A stretch of DNA of 57,386 nt, taken from assembly GCA_003478935.1 (NCBI GenBank), contig QUFP01000031.1, forward strand, positions 1 through 57,386. Reading direction: 5' to 3'. Position 1 is the first letter of the stretch; each line of letters begins with the position of its first letter. Positions 35,120 through 42,777 of this stretch are shown piece after piece. The translations under genes and the position numbers were made by a program. Source of the DNA: Firmicutes bacterium AF25-13AC (lineage in GTDB: Bacteria; Bacillota; Clostridia; Lachnospirales; Lachnospiraceae). The notes under the pieces are model-generated. The model saw only the letters and a list, made by a program, of their open reading frames with translations. It was not told where the DNA came from and did not search any database.

Positions 35120-36793
35120 TTAGATAGCGATACTTTTTACATCTACCATGTTGCGGCGGTCATGGTTGACAACTTGCGTCGGCTCCTGCTCGGTATCAAC
35201 CTGTCCGACAAAGCTATAATGGATTTCGATTTTCCGGGTGTTGGTTTCCCGGTCTAATTCATGTATCAAAATACGGTCGATAAACTCATGGACGTTTTCA
35301 TAGGTCAATTCCTGTATGTCGCTGTATTTCCCGACAATCTGAATAAACCTTGATATATCCCTTTTTCGCTCGGTAACGGTTGCGATCTGCTGTTGTAACT
35401 CGTCTATCCTTGCGGCAAGGGATTTCTTTTCGTCCTCATAGCCGGAAGTTAGAAACACAAACCGTTCATCTGTCAGTCTGCCTAATGCGTTGTCCTCATA
35501 CAGCTTGCGGAAAAGCGTGTCAAGTTCGGTCATACGCGCCTGTGCTTTGAAAAGTTCCTTTTGCTGCTGCGCTAATGCCTTTCTCGCTTCCATGTCGCCG
35601 TACTCGGTAGCTTTACAGATAAAGTCCTGTTCGTGTTCCTTAACATACCGCAAAACCCGCCGCATATCTTCCAGCACTAAATCAAGAAGTACGTTTTTGC
35701 GGATATAATGAGAGGTACACTCGCTGCCTGTCCTTGCCCTGTTGCGCCATGCGCCGCAAGAATAGGAAAACTTGCGCGGCTCGATATTTACGCCCTGTTG
35801 GTAATACATCTTATGTCTGCAACCAGCGCAAAACAGCAAGCCGGAAAAAATATCAATCTCCGCTGCTTTTGTCGGGCGGTGGCGGGTAGCAATCCGCTTT
35901 TGCGCAAGTTCAAAGGTTTCCTCGTCAACAAGCGGCTCATGGGTGTTTGGGAAGAAATAGCGTTGTTCTTCTTCGTTCTTCCGGGTCTTTTTCGACTTGT
36001 AGGATACCTTGTGAGTTTTCGCGGTTATGGTATGCCCTAAATATTCCTGCCTTGCTAATATGTCATAGAGCGTTTTGTCCGGCCAAGTATAGGGGGCGAT
36101 CATTGCCCGCTGATACCGCGCCTGTCCTGTACGCTGATAGCGCAACGCTCCAATCGTCAAGACTTTGTTTTCCGCAAGCCATTTTTGGATTTCGCACATA
36201 CGCACGCCGCTAACAAACATAGCGAAAACCTGTTTGACAATCGGCGCGGTTTCCGGGTCGGGTATAAGGTGGTGGCGGTTGTTCGGGTCTGGGATATAGC
36301 CGTATGGATATTCCCCGTTGACGCGCTCGCCTTTTTGCGCCTGTGCCTGTTTAACTGCGCGGATTTTCTTGCTTGTGTCGCGGGCGTAAAACTCGTTAAA
36401 CCAGTTCCGCAAGGGGGTAAACTCGTTATCCTCCCGCGCTGTGTCAACTCCGTCGTTGATCGCGATATAGCGTACTCCGTTTTCGGGAAATACAATCTCT
36501 ATGAGTTCGCCCGTTTTCAGATAGTTTCTGCCAAGACGGGAAAGGTCTTTGGTAATGACCGTCGCCACTCGTCCGGCTTCCACTTCCTGCAACATCGCTT
36601 GCAGCCCCTCGCGCTCAAAACTCACGCCGGAAAATCCGTCGTCCACAAAAAACTTTGTGTTCAAAAAATGGTGTTCGTCCGCATAGCGTTGAAGTATCAT
36701 TTTTTGGTGCTGTATGCTTCCGCTTTCTCCGGCTTGCATATCCTCTTGACTTAAACGGCAGTAAAGGGCGGTGATTTTATTCGACTGTAACAT
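35120..36793 (-). CDS. Large serine recombinase of the ICE
   Basis: This 557-residue protein has a catalytic domain with ALYCRLSQEDMQAGESGSIQ (Ser near residue 12-22) and the DDGFSGVSFER and VITKDLSRLGRNYL motifs. A recombinase domain follows (PYGYIPDPNNR...APIVKQVF), then a zinc ribbon (FCAGCRHKMYYQ...CGAWRN...ECTSHYI) and a coiled-coil end. It would excise and insert the ICE. The start is ATG 36793, with AGGAGGACT before it. Its stop lies three to six bases from the element end. Confidence 0.92.
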   Translation of the reverse strand: MLQSNKITALYCRLSQEDMQAGESGSIQHQKMILQRYADEHHFLNTKFFVDDGFSGVSFEREGLQAMLQEVEAGRVATVITKDLSRLGRNYLKTGELIEIVFPENGVRYIAINDGVDTAREDNEFTPLRNWFNEFYARDTSKKIRAVKQAQAQKGERVNGEYPYGYIPDPNNRHHLIPDPETAPIVKQVFAMFVSGVRMCEIQKWLAENKVLTIGALRYQRTGQARYQRAMIAPYTWPDKTLYDILARQEYLGHTITAKTHKVSYKSKKTRKNEEEQRYFFPNTHEPLVDEETFELAQKRIATRHRPTKAAEIDIFSGLLFCAGCRHKMYYQQGVNIEPRKFSYSCGAWRNRARTGSECTSHYIRKNVLLDLVLEDMRRVLRYVKEHEQDFICKATEYGDMEARKALAQQQKELFKAQARMTELDTLFRKLYEDNALGRLTDERFVFLTSGYEDEKKSLAARIDELQQQIATVTERKRDISRFIQIVGKYSDIQELTYENVHEFIDRILIHELDRETNTRKIEIHYSFVGQVDTEQEPTQVVNHDRRNMVDVKSIAI

Positions 36794-36870
36794 TAGTCCT
36801 CCTTTCCGACAGCCGAATAAACAGGTATAATGTGTTGCTATCATTATACCATATCCCGCCGCCTAATGCA

Positions 36871-37044
36871 CTACTCGGACGCTAAAAATCCCGGATTTCC
36901 GGGCTTTTTCTGCAAATCCTTTACAATGAGTTTCTCAATCTTTTTATGGATTGTATCGGTTGCCTTTTCACTCGGCAACGCTTGAACAAGATAGGTGATT
37001 TTCCCTATTTTGCGTTCGGTTGTAATTGTCTGTTTTTTATCCAT
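36871..37044 (-). CDS. TnpW-like small transposon protein
   Basis: This 57-residue protein with RKIGKITYLVQALPSEKATDTIHKKIEKLI matches TnpW proteins that accompany serine-recombinase transposons. Its function is unknown. The start is ATG 37044 behind AAAGGAGGTT. It precedes the recombinase gene on the same strand. Confidence 0.8.
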   Translation of the reverse strand: MDKKQTITTERKIGKITYLVQALPSEKATDTIHKKIEKLIVKDLQKKPGNPGFLASE

Positions 37045-37502
37045 TAGAAAAACCTCCTTTTCCTGTATGGATAAACTATATTCGTCAAAAGGCAAAAACG
37101 GGCGGTTGTTAGCTGCAACCTCACGGGAGTTTCACCCCGGCCCATGCTTATGGGTGCGCCGCGCAATACTTTGAGGGTGTTCAACGCGGGAGTATCATTG
37201 TGCCGCCTTGTATGTCGTCGCCCACAAGCTGCTAAACCTGTTTTACGGCGCGGTAGTTCTCGCTCGGCTTTTCCCCTATGGGGAAAAGCTGTCATGGCGT
37301 ACCCGCCGACTGGCTCGGTACAGACGGAATGTACCCGTTTGCCTGTTATGCTGCGCACCAAAGGCCGCTTTCTTTGTCAAAGAACAATAGGCTTTGTCGG
37401 CCTGCAAAAGCACATCAACAGCGGATATGCTTTTGCGGAACGACAAATAGCCCATAACGGGAAGCGTGGAAAGGGGACACGCTCCCCGCATGGGCTAAAA
37501 GA
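37045..37502. other. Non-coding region with hairpins
   Basis: No gene is supported in about 460 bases. A perfect hairpin GCTTTTCCCC-TAT-GGGGAAAAGC lies at 37265-37287. A GCCCAT...ATGGGC structure at about 37,450-37,497 follows the HTH gene and may end its transcript. Confidence 0.5.
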
Positions 37503-37745
37503 TTATCCTACATGAAAAGCAAGGGTGCGGGTAATAAGGCGCACTTGCAGCCTGTTACGCATTTCCTCGTCCACATAGGAATAGGTATTGCCCGCGTCGT
37601 CTTTCAGCGTGCGGGTACAAAGTTTCGCTATGTAACCCTCGTAGTGCTTCAAGATCGCGCACATGGCGGTTGTGTCGCCGTTTGCCGCTGCGGAAATGAC
37701 AGGGAACGGCAACAGATTTTCAGACTTCCTAACGGTATTCATCAT
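37503..37745 (-). CDS. Small helix-turn-helix protein (HTH_16-like)
   Basis: This protein of about 80 residues has PFPVISAAANGDTTAMCAILKHYEGYI, typical of the small regulators beside ICE sigma-like genes, as in the Tn916 family. The start is ATG 37745 (or 37742), with GGAGGG upstream. It overlaps the end of the sigma-like gene, so the two are co-translated. Confidence 0.75.
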   Translation of the reverse strand: MMNTVRKSENLLPFPVISAAANGDTTAMCAILKHYEGYIAKLCTRTLKDDAGNTYSYVDEEMRNRLQVRLITRTLAFHVG

Positions 37746-38166
37746 CTGCTTTTCCCTCCAAATACTGTTTGATTTTCGCAAGCGCGGATTTCCTGTGCCG
37801 GAAAACCGTCGTGCGTACAACATTCAGCAGTTCGCCAATTTCCGCGTCGCTCATATCCAAGAAGTAGGACAAAAGGATAATGTCGCGTTTCCTTTCGGGC
37901 AAAGCGTTAAGGGCTTCGGCAAGCAGTTCATTTTTGACGAGTACATCAAAGCCGGACACTTGAAAACGGAAATAATCGCTTTCGTATTCGTCCGTTGTGA
38001 AAAGCTGCGCGAGTTCGCTTTCGCTCAAATCCGAAAAAGTAACTTCGCGTGCTGCGCGTTTCGCAAGAGTGCGGCGGTGGCTTTTCGCTTCGCCGACCAA
38101 AGTTTTCTTTGCTAATGCGTCGTACTGATGTTGTATTCTTTCCTTGTCGGAAGAAGATAGCTCCAT
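37729..38166 (-). CDS. Sigma-70 family-like regulator of the ICE
   Basis: This 145-residue protein has a basic N-terminus and a C-terminal region 4 helix-turn-helix (LPERKRDIILLSYFLDMSDAEIGELLNVVRTTVFRHRKSAL). It is like the sigma-like regulators of Tn916-type ICEs that control excision or transfer. The start is ATG 38166 with GGAGGTGAACTCT upstream; the GTG at 38175 overlaps the ribosome site. Confidence 0.82.
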   Translation of the reverse strand: MELSSSDKERIQHQYDALAKKTLVGEAKSHRRTLAKRAAREVTFSDLSESELAQLFTTDEYESDYFRFQVSGFDVLVKNELLAEALNALPERKRDIILLSYFLDMSDAEIGELLNVVRTTVFRHRKSALAKIKQYLEGKADDEYR

Positions 38167-38287
38167 AGAGTTCACCTCCTTCCCGCGTGGAGTAGAGGAC
38201 GGGAGTTAAGGGCTTGTCCTCTCTGCCCCTTTCGCTCCGTACCCGTTCGGGAGATGGCTCTTGAGTGCGCTTTTCAGAAAAAAGTTG

Positions 38288-38329
38288 AAAAAAGCAAAAT
38301 GCGCCCGTCCGCAAGACGCGGACGGGCGC
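38288..38329 (-). terminator. Terminator upstream of the sigma-like gene
   Basis: A perfect 12-base stem GCGCCCGTCCGC/GCGGACGGGCGC (38301-38329) is followed on the minus strand by ATTTTGCTTTTTTC. Confidence 0.8.
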
Positions 38330-38560
38330 AAAGGAAATGTAAGCAGTAGCTAAATGTATTGACAGTTCACATTCATAGCCGGAATATCCCGCTTGCGGAG
38401 CATAGCTTTTTTTGACCGCAAAGCATTAGGCGGGTTACAGTAAATAAAAATGGACACGGCGATACCTCCCCGATACCGCCGTATCCTTAAAAAAGGGCGA
38501 CTTTAATACACTACCCGCAATCCATTCTATAATAGGGAACAGCGGCTTTTGCGCAATATT

Positions 38561-38612
38561 AAATAAAAAAGCCGATAACACATAGGTTTTTTGACCTAAT
38601 GCGTTATCGGCT
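38561..38612 (-). terminator. Terminator of the rRNA methyltransferase gene
   Basis: An AGCCGATAAC/GTTATCGGCT stem (38570-38612) has a U-rich run on the minus strand (TTTTTATTT). It lies just downstream of the stop at 38640. Confidence 0.75.
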
Positions 38613-38639
38613 CTGCGTCTATGCGTCTGGCACTTTTAA

Positions 38640-39623
38640 TCATTTTTTTTTGAATTTATTATATGTGTTAGCTAACTGTCCACAAGCCGCGTTAATCTCT
38701 CTGCCATGAGAAACTCTCATAGTAACTTCAAGTCCTGCTTGCTCTAATTGATGTTTGAATGCAACTATTTCCCGTTTCTGTGGTGCTTTAATTCTTGAAT
38801 TGCTTGTTGGGTTGTATTGTAACACGTTAATCATAACTTTTTTGCCCCGAAACCATTTTGCAAGTTGTCTTACATCTGAGGGCCGGTCATTTATACCCGG
38901 TAAAAGCAAATACGCAAAGACAATTTTGCGATTATGCCTTTCAGAATAGGATAAGGCTTGCTTAACAACATCTTCAATAGCATATATGCGCATGTGAGGA
39001 ATAATACGATTTCTTGCAGATTGTGTTGCTGCGTGTAAAGATATTGTCAACTGAATTTTAAGATGTTCCTCGCGCAATTTTTTTAATTGATCGACCGGAC
39101 CAACTGTTGATATGGTAATGCCGTCGGTTGGAAAGTTGAGCCCATATCTATCTCGGAGAATATGGATTGCTTTTATCAAGTTGTCATAATTGAATAAAGG
39201 CTCTCCCATACCCATAAAAACGATACGGTTTACTTTTCGACGCAACAATATAATCTGTTGTACGATTTCTGACGATGTTAGATTACGAACAAAGCCATTT
39301 CGCCCGGACTCACAAAAAATACAACCAACAGGACAACCGACTTGTGTGCTCACGCAAACAGTTCCACCATCTCGCCGCTTGATAAAAACCGTTTCAATGT
39401 ATTTGTTGTCTTTCAGTTCGTAAACATACTTTTCAGTATCACTGCTTTTGCAAATATTTTTTACCAACATTGATAGATTTTTTTTGCGTGGTAATTGCTT
39501 ATATAATTCTTCATATAAGGCTTTTGCTTCATTCTCGCCAATAACTTCCGACATTTCTTTGTAAGTAAATCCGTATGGATCATTCCGTACTTCCGCAGGC
39601 GTATATTTAGGTAAACGTTTCAT
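38640..39623 (-). CDS. Cfr/RlmN-family radical SAM 23S rRNA methyltransferase
   Basis: This 327-residue protein has the radical SAM triad in GCPVGCIFCESG (CxxxCxxC), FMGMGEPLFNY, ISTVGPVDQL, LQLTISLHAA-like LTISLHAATQSARN, and NAACGQLANTY with the essential C-terminal Cys. These features fit methylation of A2503 (or its C8 in Cfr) of 23S rRNA. It is divergent from housekeeping RlmN, and its AT-rich DNA contrasts with the ICE. It lies behind a leader peptide and two terminator-like hairpins, so antibiotic-induced expression is likely. I cannot tell Cfr from RlmN activity by eye. Confidence 0.82.
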   Translation of the reverse strand: MKRLPKYTPAEVRNDPYGFTYKEMSEVIGENEAKALYEELYKQLPRKKNLSMLVKNICKSSDTEKYVYELKDNKYIETVFIKRRDGGTVCVSTQVGCPVGCIFCESGRNGFVRNLTSSEIVQQIILLRRKVNRIVFMGMGEPLFNYDNLIKAIHILRDRYGLNFPTDGITISTVGPVDQLKKLREEHLKIQLTISLHAATQSARNRIIPHMRIYAIEDVVKQALSYSERHNRKIVFAYLLLPGINDRPSDVRQLAKWFRGKKVMINVLQYNPTSNSRIKAPQKREIVAFKHQLEQAGLEVTMRVSHGREINAACGQLANTYNKFKKK

Positions 39624-39639
39624 TTTTATATCCTTTCTT

Positions 39640-39825
39640 CTAAATAATAAAAGTTTGTTTTTCTGTATTTTTGATTACAATCTCTAATTTTTCTACATCA
39701 ATGATATGCGTCAATTTGCATTTAGGGCAGAAAAGAGGAAAATCTTTTAATACAGTATTATGAAATACTTGAACTCTCGTCTTTCCGTTACAAATCGGAC
39801 ATTTTATCCAATATTTTTTAAGCAT
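39640..39825 (-). CDS. Cysteine-rich KTR protein
   Basis: This 61-residue protein has two Cys pairs, CPICNGKTR and FCPKCKLTH, forming a zinc-ribbon-like domain. It matches the small Cys-rich KTR proteins often found just upstream of resistance genes in Clostridial ICEs. It is co-transcribed with the methyltransferase 16 bases downstream. Its function is unknown. Confidence 0.8.
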   Translation of the reverse strand: MLKKYWIKCPICNGKTRVQVFHNTVLKDFPLFCPKCKLTHIIDVEKLEIVIKNTEKQTFII

Positions 39826-39850
39826 TATATTTCACTCGTCCTTTTTACAC

Positions 39851-39893
39851 AAAAAAATGCAGGTCAATCCTCAACATGAGCATTGACCTGCAT
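39851..39893 (-). terminator. Attenuator hairpin 2 upstream of the KTR/methyltransferase genes
   Basis: A 12-base stem ATGCAGGTCAAT/ATTGACCTGCAT (39857-39893) is followed on the minus strand by TTTTTTTGTG, then the ribosome site of the KTR gene. Confidence 0.8.
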
Positions 39894-40002
39894 TTATAAT
39901 GCACAGAGCAGTACAACAAAACTAAGGCATAGCTTGCACTATGTCTATACTATATCTATACGTCGTTAGTTTTTTGTATAGCATCCGCAAAATAAGCATG
40001 AC

Positions 40003-40026
40003 AAAAAAGCCCATGTTGAAAATGGG
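40003..40026 (-). terminator. Attenuator hairpin 1 after the leader peptide
   Basis: A CCCAT/ATGGG stem (40010-40026) is extended by A-U pairs and followed by CTTTTTTG on the minus strand, shortly after the leader peptide stop. Confidence 0.55.
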
Positions 40027-40046
40027 AAAATCCTTTTTTTCAATGC

Positions 40047-40073
40047 TTATCTAATACGCATGCTATGCAACAT
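40047..40073 (-). CDS. Leader peptide of the attenuator (MLHSMRIR)
   Basis: An 8-codon ORF starts at ATG 40073 with a strong ribosome site AAAAGGAGGCGG seven bases upstream and ends at TAA 40047. It lies between a consensus promoter and the hairpins. This is the classic layout for ribosome-stalling control of resistance genes such as erm or tet(M). Confidence 0.7.
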   Translation of the reverse strand: MLHSMRIR

Positions 40074-40101
40074 AAACGCCGCCTCCTTTTACATAAATTT
40101 T

Positions 40102-40130
40102 ATTTTATCAGAAAATCAGTCTACTGTCAA
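40102..40130 (-). promoter_or_regulatory. Promoter of the leader-KTR-methyltransferase unit
   Basis: On the minus strand: -35 TTGACA (40125-40130), a 17-base spacer and -10 TAAAAT (40102-40107). Confidence 0.8.
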
Positions 40131-40223
40131 TACACAACAGGAAGTATTTAACCTAATGATATGAATTGTGTGGACATATCCAAAAAGAAAGGTGAACTGT
40201 AAAATGTAACAGGGTGAATGAAA

Positions 40224-40580
40224 ATGGCAAAAAGACCCGTACCATTGTACGACTTTAAGGCTTTCGGGGCAGCTATAAAAGCCGCGAGAAATGAATACGG
40301 CGAGAGCCGCAAAAAGGTAAGCGACGAGTTATATATTTCCCCGCGCTACCTTGCGAATATCGAGAACAAGGGACAACAGCCGAGTTTACAGGTATTCTAT
40401 GACCTTGTAACCCGGTATCATATTTCGGTAGATCAATTTTTCTTCCCGAACAGCAATGCGGAGAAATCCACCGGGCGGCGGCAGCTTGACGCGCTGCTGG
40501 ACGGTATGAGCGATAAAGGCATACGGATTGTAACCGCAACAGCAAGGGAGATAACGGAAGTCGAAAAAGCAGAGGATTAA
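40224..40580 (+). CDS. XRE-family regulator
   Basis: This 118-residue protein has an N-terminal HTH (FGAAIKAARNEYGESRKKVSDELYISPRYLANIEN) and a short C-terminal helix region. It probably represses ICE transfer genes. ATG 40224 is preferred, because AGGG lies nine bases upstream, over 40218. It is followed by a strong terminator and the MobC/relaxase genes. Confidence 0.82.
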   Translation: MAKRPVPLYDFKAFGAAIKAARNEYGESRKKVSDELYISPRYLANIENKGQQPSLQVFYDLVTRYHISVDQFFFPNSNAEKSTGRRQLDALLDGMSDKGIRIVTATAREITEVEKAED

Positions 40581-40603
40581 CCTCACAATATGAGAAATCG
40601 GGA

Positions 40604-40637
40604 GATTGCAGCGCATGGCGGCTGCAATCTTTTTTTG
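40604..40637 (+). terminator. Terminator of the XRE regulator gene
   Basis: A GATTGCAGC/GCTGCAATC stem is followed by TTTTTTT on the plus strand. Confidence 0.85.
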
Positions 40638-40696
40638 CGTCCAAAATCAAAGGAACGCGCAACAAATACCGCCTTTCGGTGGGGGTATGGAGTAGA

Positions 40697-40762
40697 TAGC
40701 AAGCACAGCAAACGAGTACCCGTTTGCGGAAAATGCTTGTTGGATAATCCCAAACCCTTATA
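40697..40762 (+). repeat. Candidate oriT, inverted-repeat copy A
   Basis: This lies directly upstream of mobC and the relaxase. It contains the hairpin GCAAACG-AGTACC-CGTTTGC and the phrase AATCCCAAACCCTTATA. Nearly the same sequence occurs in inverted orientation at 46156-46255. The position and hairpin are typical of MOBP oriT regions. Confidence 0.5.
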
Positions 40763-40780
40763 CCGAAAGGCGGTGCGGAA

Positions 40781-41110
40781 ATGGAAAACCGAAAGAGAAA
40801 TATACAGATGAAGTTTTACGTTACGGAAGAAGAAAAGCGGCTGATCGACGAGAAGATGAAGCAGCTTCCCATAAAGCAGTATGGGGCATACTTCCGTAAA
40901 ATGGCGATAGACGGGTATATTCTTGTCGTTGACCGAAGCGACACAAAAGCATATATCCGGGAACTGCAAGCGGTGAGCCGGAACATCAACCAAATTGCAA
41001 AACGCGCCAATGCGACGGGGACGGTTTACAGGCAGGATATAGAGGACATTAAAAAGGCGGTGGACGAGATATGGCGGTTACAAAGACGCACCCTATTAAA
41101 TCAACCTTAA
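40781..41110 (+). CDS. MobC-like relaxosome accessory protein
   Basis: This 109-residue protein has an N-terminal ribbon-helix-helix-like part (IQMKFYVTEEEKRLIDEKM) and the MobC core (LQAVSRNINQIAKRANATG). It binds oriT and helps the relaxase. It overlaps the relaxase start by 40 bases. Confidence 0.85.
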   Translation: MENRKRNIQMKFYVTEEEKRLIDEKMKQLPIKQYGAYFRKMAIDGYILVVDRSDTKAYIRELQAVSRNINQIAKRANATGTVYRQDIEDIKKAVDEIWRLQRRTLLNQP

Positions 41111-42405
41111 AGGCTGCGATAGACTATATCTTAAATCCCGAAAAGACAGACGGGAAGCTGCTTGCGTCCTCTTTCGGCTGCGGGCTGGAAACCGCCGATA
41201 TTGAGTTTGCATGGACGCGGGAAGCTGCCGGAGATCGCGGCACACATTTAGGGCGGCACTTGATACAATCCTTTGCGGTGGGAGAAACCACACCGGAAGA
41301 AGCGCACAAAATCGGCATGGAACTTGCCGGGGCGGTATTAGGCGGCAAGTATGAGTTTGTTTTGACAACTCACGTCGATAAAGACCATCTGCATAATCAC
41401 TTGATTTTTAACTCGGTCAGCTTCGTTGACTACAAAAAGTACCATTCCAACAAACAAAGCTATTACCATATCCGGCGCACCAGCGACAGGATATGTAAAG
41501 AGCATGGGCTATCCGTCGTCGTGCCGGGACAGGACAGAGGGAAAAGCTATGCGGAATATACCGCCGAAAAGCAAGGTACAAGCTATAAAGCCAAGCTGAA
41601 AACGGCGATAGATAACCTCATTCCCCGAGTGAAAGATTTTGACGAACTGCTGCGCCGCTTGCAGGAAATGGGATATGAAATCAAACAGGGCAAATACATT
41701 TCTTTCCGCGCCGCCGGACAGGAACGGTTTACCCGCACAAAGACGCTCGGCGCGGCCTATACGGAAGAAGCGATAAAGGAGCGTATCAAGGGCGTGTATG
41801 TTGCCAAAACAAAAACGCTGCGGGAAGATAAAAAAATCCGGCTTGTCGTTGATCTTGAAAACAGTATCAAAGCCCAACAGTCGGCGGGCTATGAACGGTG
41901 GGCGAAAATCCATAATCTGAAACAGGCTGCTAAAAGCATGAACTTCCTAACCGAAAATAAGATTGAGTATTACAGCGAACTTGAAAGCAAAATCGCGGAT
42001 ATTATGACCGCCCATGACGCGGCGGCAAAGGCGGTTAAGGAAGTGGAACAGCGTATGTCTGATTTGTCGCTGCTTATCAAGCACACCACCACATACCGAC
42101 AGTTAAAACCGATTTACGATGAATACCGAAAATCGCCGGACAAGGAAAAGTATCTGCGGGGACATGAAAGCGAAATTATCCTGTTTGAAGCTGCGGCAAG
42201 GGCATTAAAGGAAATGCAGATAAAGAAGCTGCCCGATCTCGCCGCGCTGCGCAAGGAGTATAGAAGCTTAAACGACAGGAAAACCAAATTGTATGAAGAT
42301 TATCGGCAAGCCAAGAAGCAAATGCAGGAATACGGCGTTGTCAAAAAGAACGTCGATAGTATTCTTTACCCGTCCCAAAGCAGGGCGCGGGAGCAGGAGC
42401 GATAA
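41071..42405 (+). CDS. MOBP-type relaxase (VirD2-like)
   Basis: This 444-residue protein has the three-His motif THVDKDHLHNH at about 112-122, the N-terminal HPIKSTLKAAIDYILNPEKT with the likely catalytic Tyr, then long coiled coils. It would nick oriT and pilot the strand into the recipient. It follows mobC, is on the opposite strand to the T4SS genes, and ends before a non-coding stretch with a conserved element. Confidence 0.9.
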   Translation: MAVTKTHPIKSTLKAAIDYILNPEKTDGKLLASSFGCGLETADIEFAWTREAAGDRGTHLGRHLIQSFAVGETTPEEAHKIGMELAGAVLGGKYEFVLTTHVDKDHLHNHLIFNSVSFVDYKKYHSNKQSYYHIRRTSDRICKEHGLSVVVPGQDRGKSYAEYTAEKQGTSYKAKLKTAIDNLIPRVKDFDELLRRLQEMGYEIKQGKYISFRAAGQERFTRTKTLGAAYTEEAIKERIKGVYVAKTKTLREDKKIRLVVDLENSIKAQQSAGYERWAKIHNLKQAAKSMNFLTENKIEYYSELESKIADIMTAHDAAAKAVKEVEQRMSDLSLLIKHTTTYRQLKPIYDEYRKSPDKEKYLRGHESEIILFEAAARALKEMQIKKLPDLAALRKEYRSLNDRKTKLYEDYRQAKKQMQEYGVVKKNVDSILYPSQSRAREQER

Positions 42406-42494
42406 GGCGCAAAACATGGGGTGGCAAGTGGAATGTTAAGGGCTGAAAACGCCTGTGTTTCTGCGGCTTCCAGCGCATGAAAACGACATAGACG

Positions 42495-42539
42495 ATAAAG
42501 TATATTCAAACCCGCAAAAACGGCTTTCTAATTGTCCAC
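42495..42539 (+). repeat. Conserved cis element shared with the outer transposon
   Basis: ATAAAGTAT followed by CCCGCAAAAACGG and TTTCTAATTGTCCAC parallels the element at 32981-33024 in the outer transposon. It lies in the 150-base gap after the relaxase. Confidence 0.4.
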
Positions 42540-42563
42540 GCAAGGACAAAAAAAGAACAGGGG

Positions 42564-42773
42564 CTATTCCTCGTCGGTCAAGATAAACTCCCTTTCGGAA
42601 AACTCGCTGTCCGTCATGGCTTGCAGCTTGTTCACCGCTGCGGCGGCAAGCTGGCGCATATCCTCGTCCATGTAGGGCATGGCGGCAAGGATATTTTCAA
42701 GCGTTGTTTCCCGGCTGTCCTCGGCGTAGATCGCAACAATGTTTTCTTCCTCAATGGTAAAGCGGGTATTCAT
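42564..42773 (-). CDS. Transposon-transfer assisting protein (TTRAP-like)
   Basis: This 69-residue acidic protein with FTIEEENIVAIYAEDSRETTLENI and MPYMDEDMRQLA matches the TTRAP family of Clostridial ICEs. It lies four bases beyond the stop of the antirestriction fusion, on the same strand. Its mechanism is unknown. Confidence 0.75.
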   Translation of the reverse strand: MNTRFTIEEENIVAIYAEDSRETTLENILAAMPYMDEDMRQLAAAAVNKLQAMTDSEFSEREFILTDEE

Positions 42774-42777
42774 GCTA

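Noticed and set aside
38640..39623. Calling this gene cfr by name
   Set aside because: It differs in many places from remembered Cfr proteins; family-level naming is safer.
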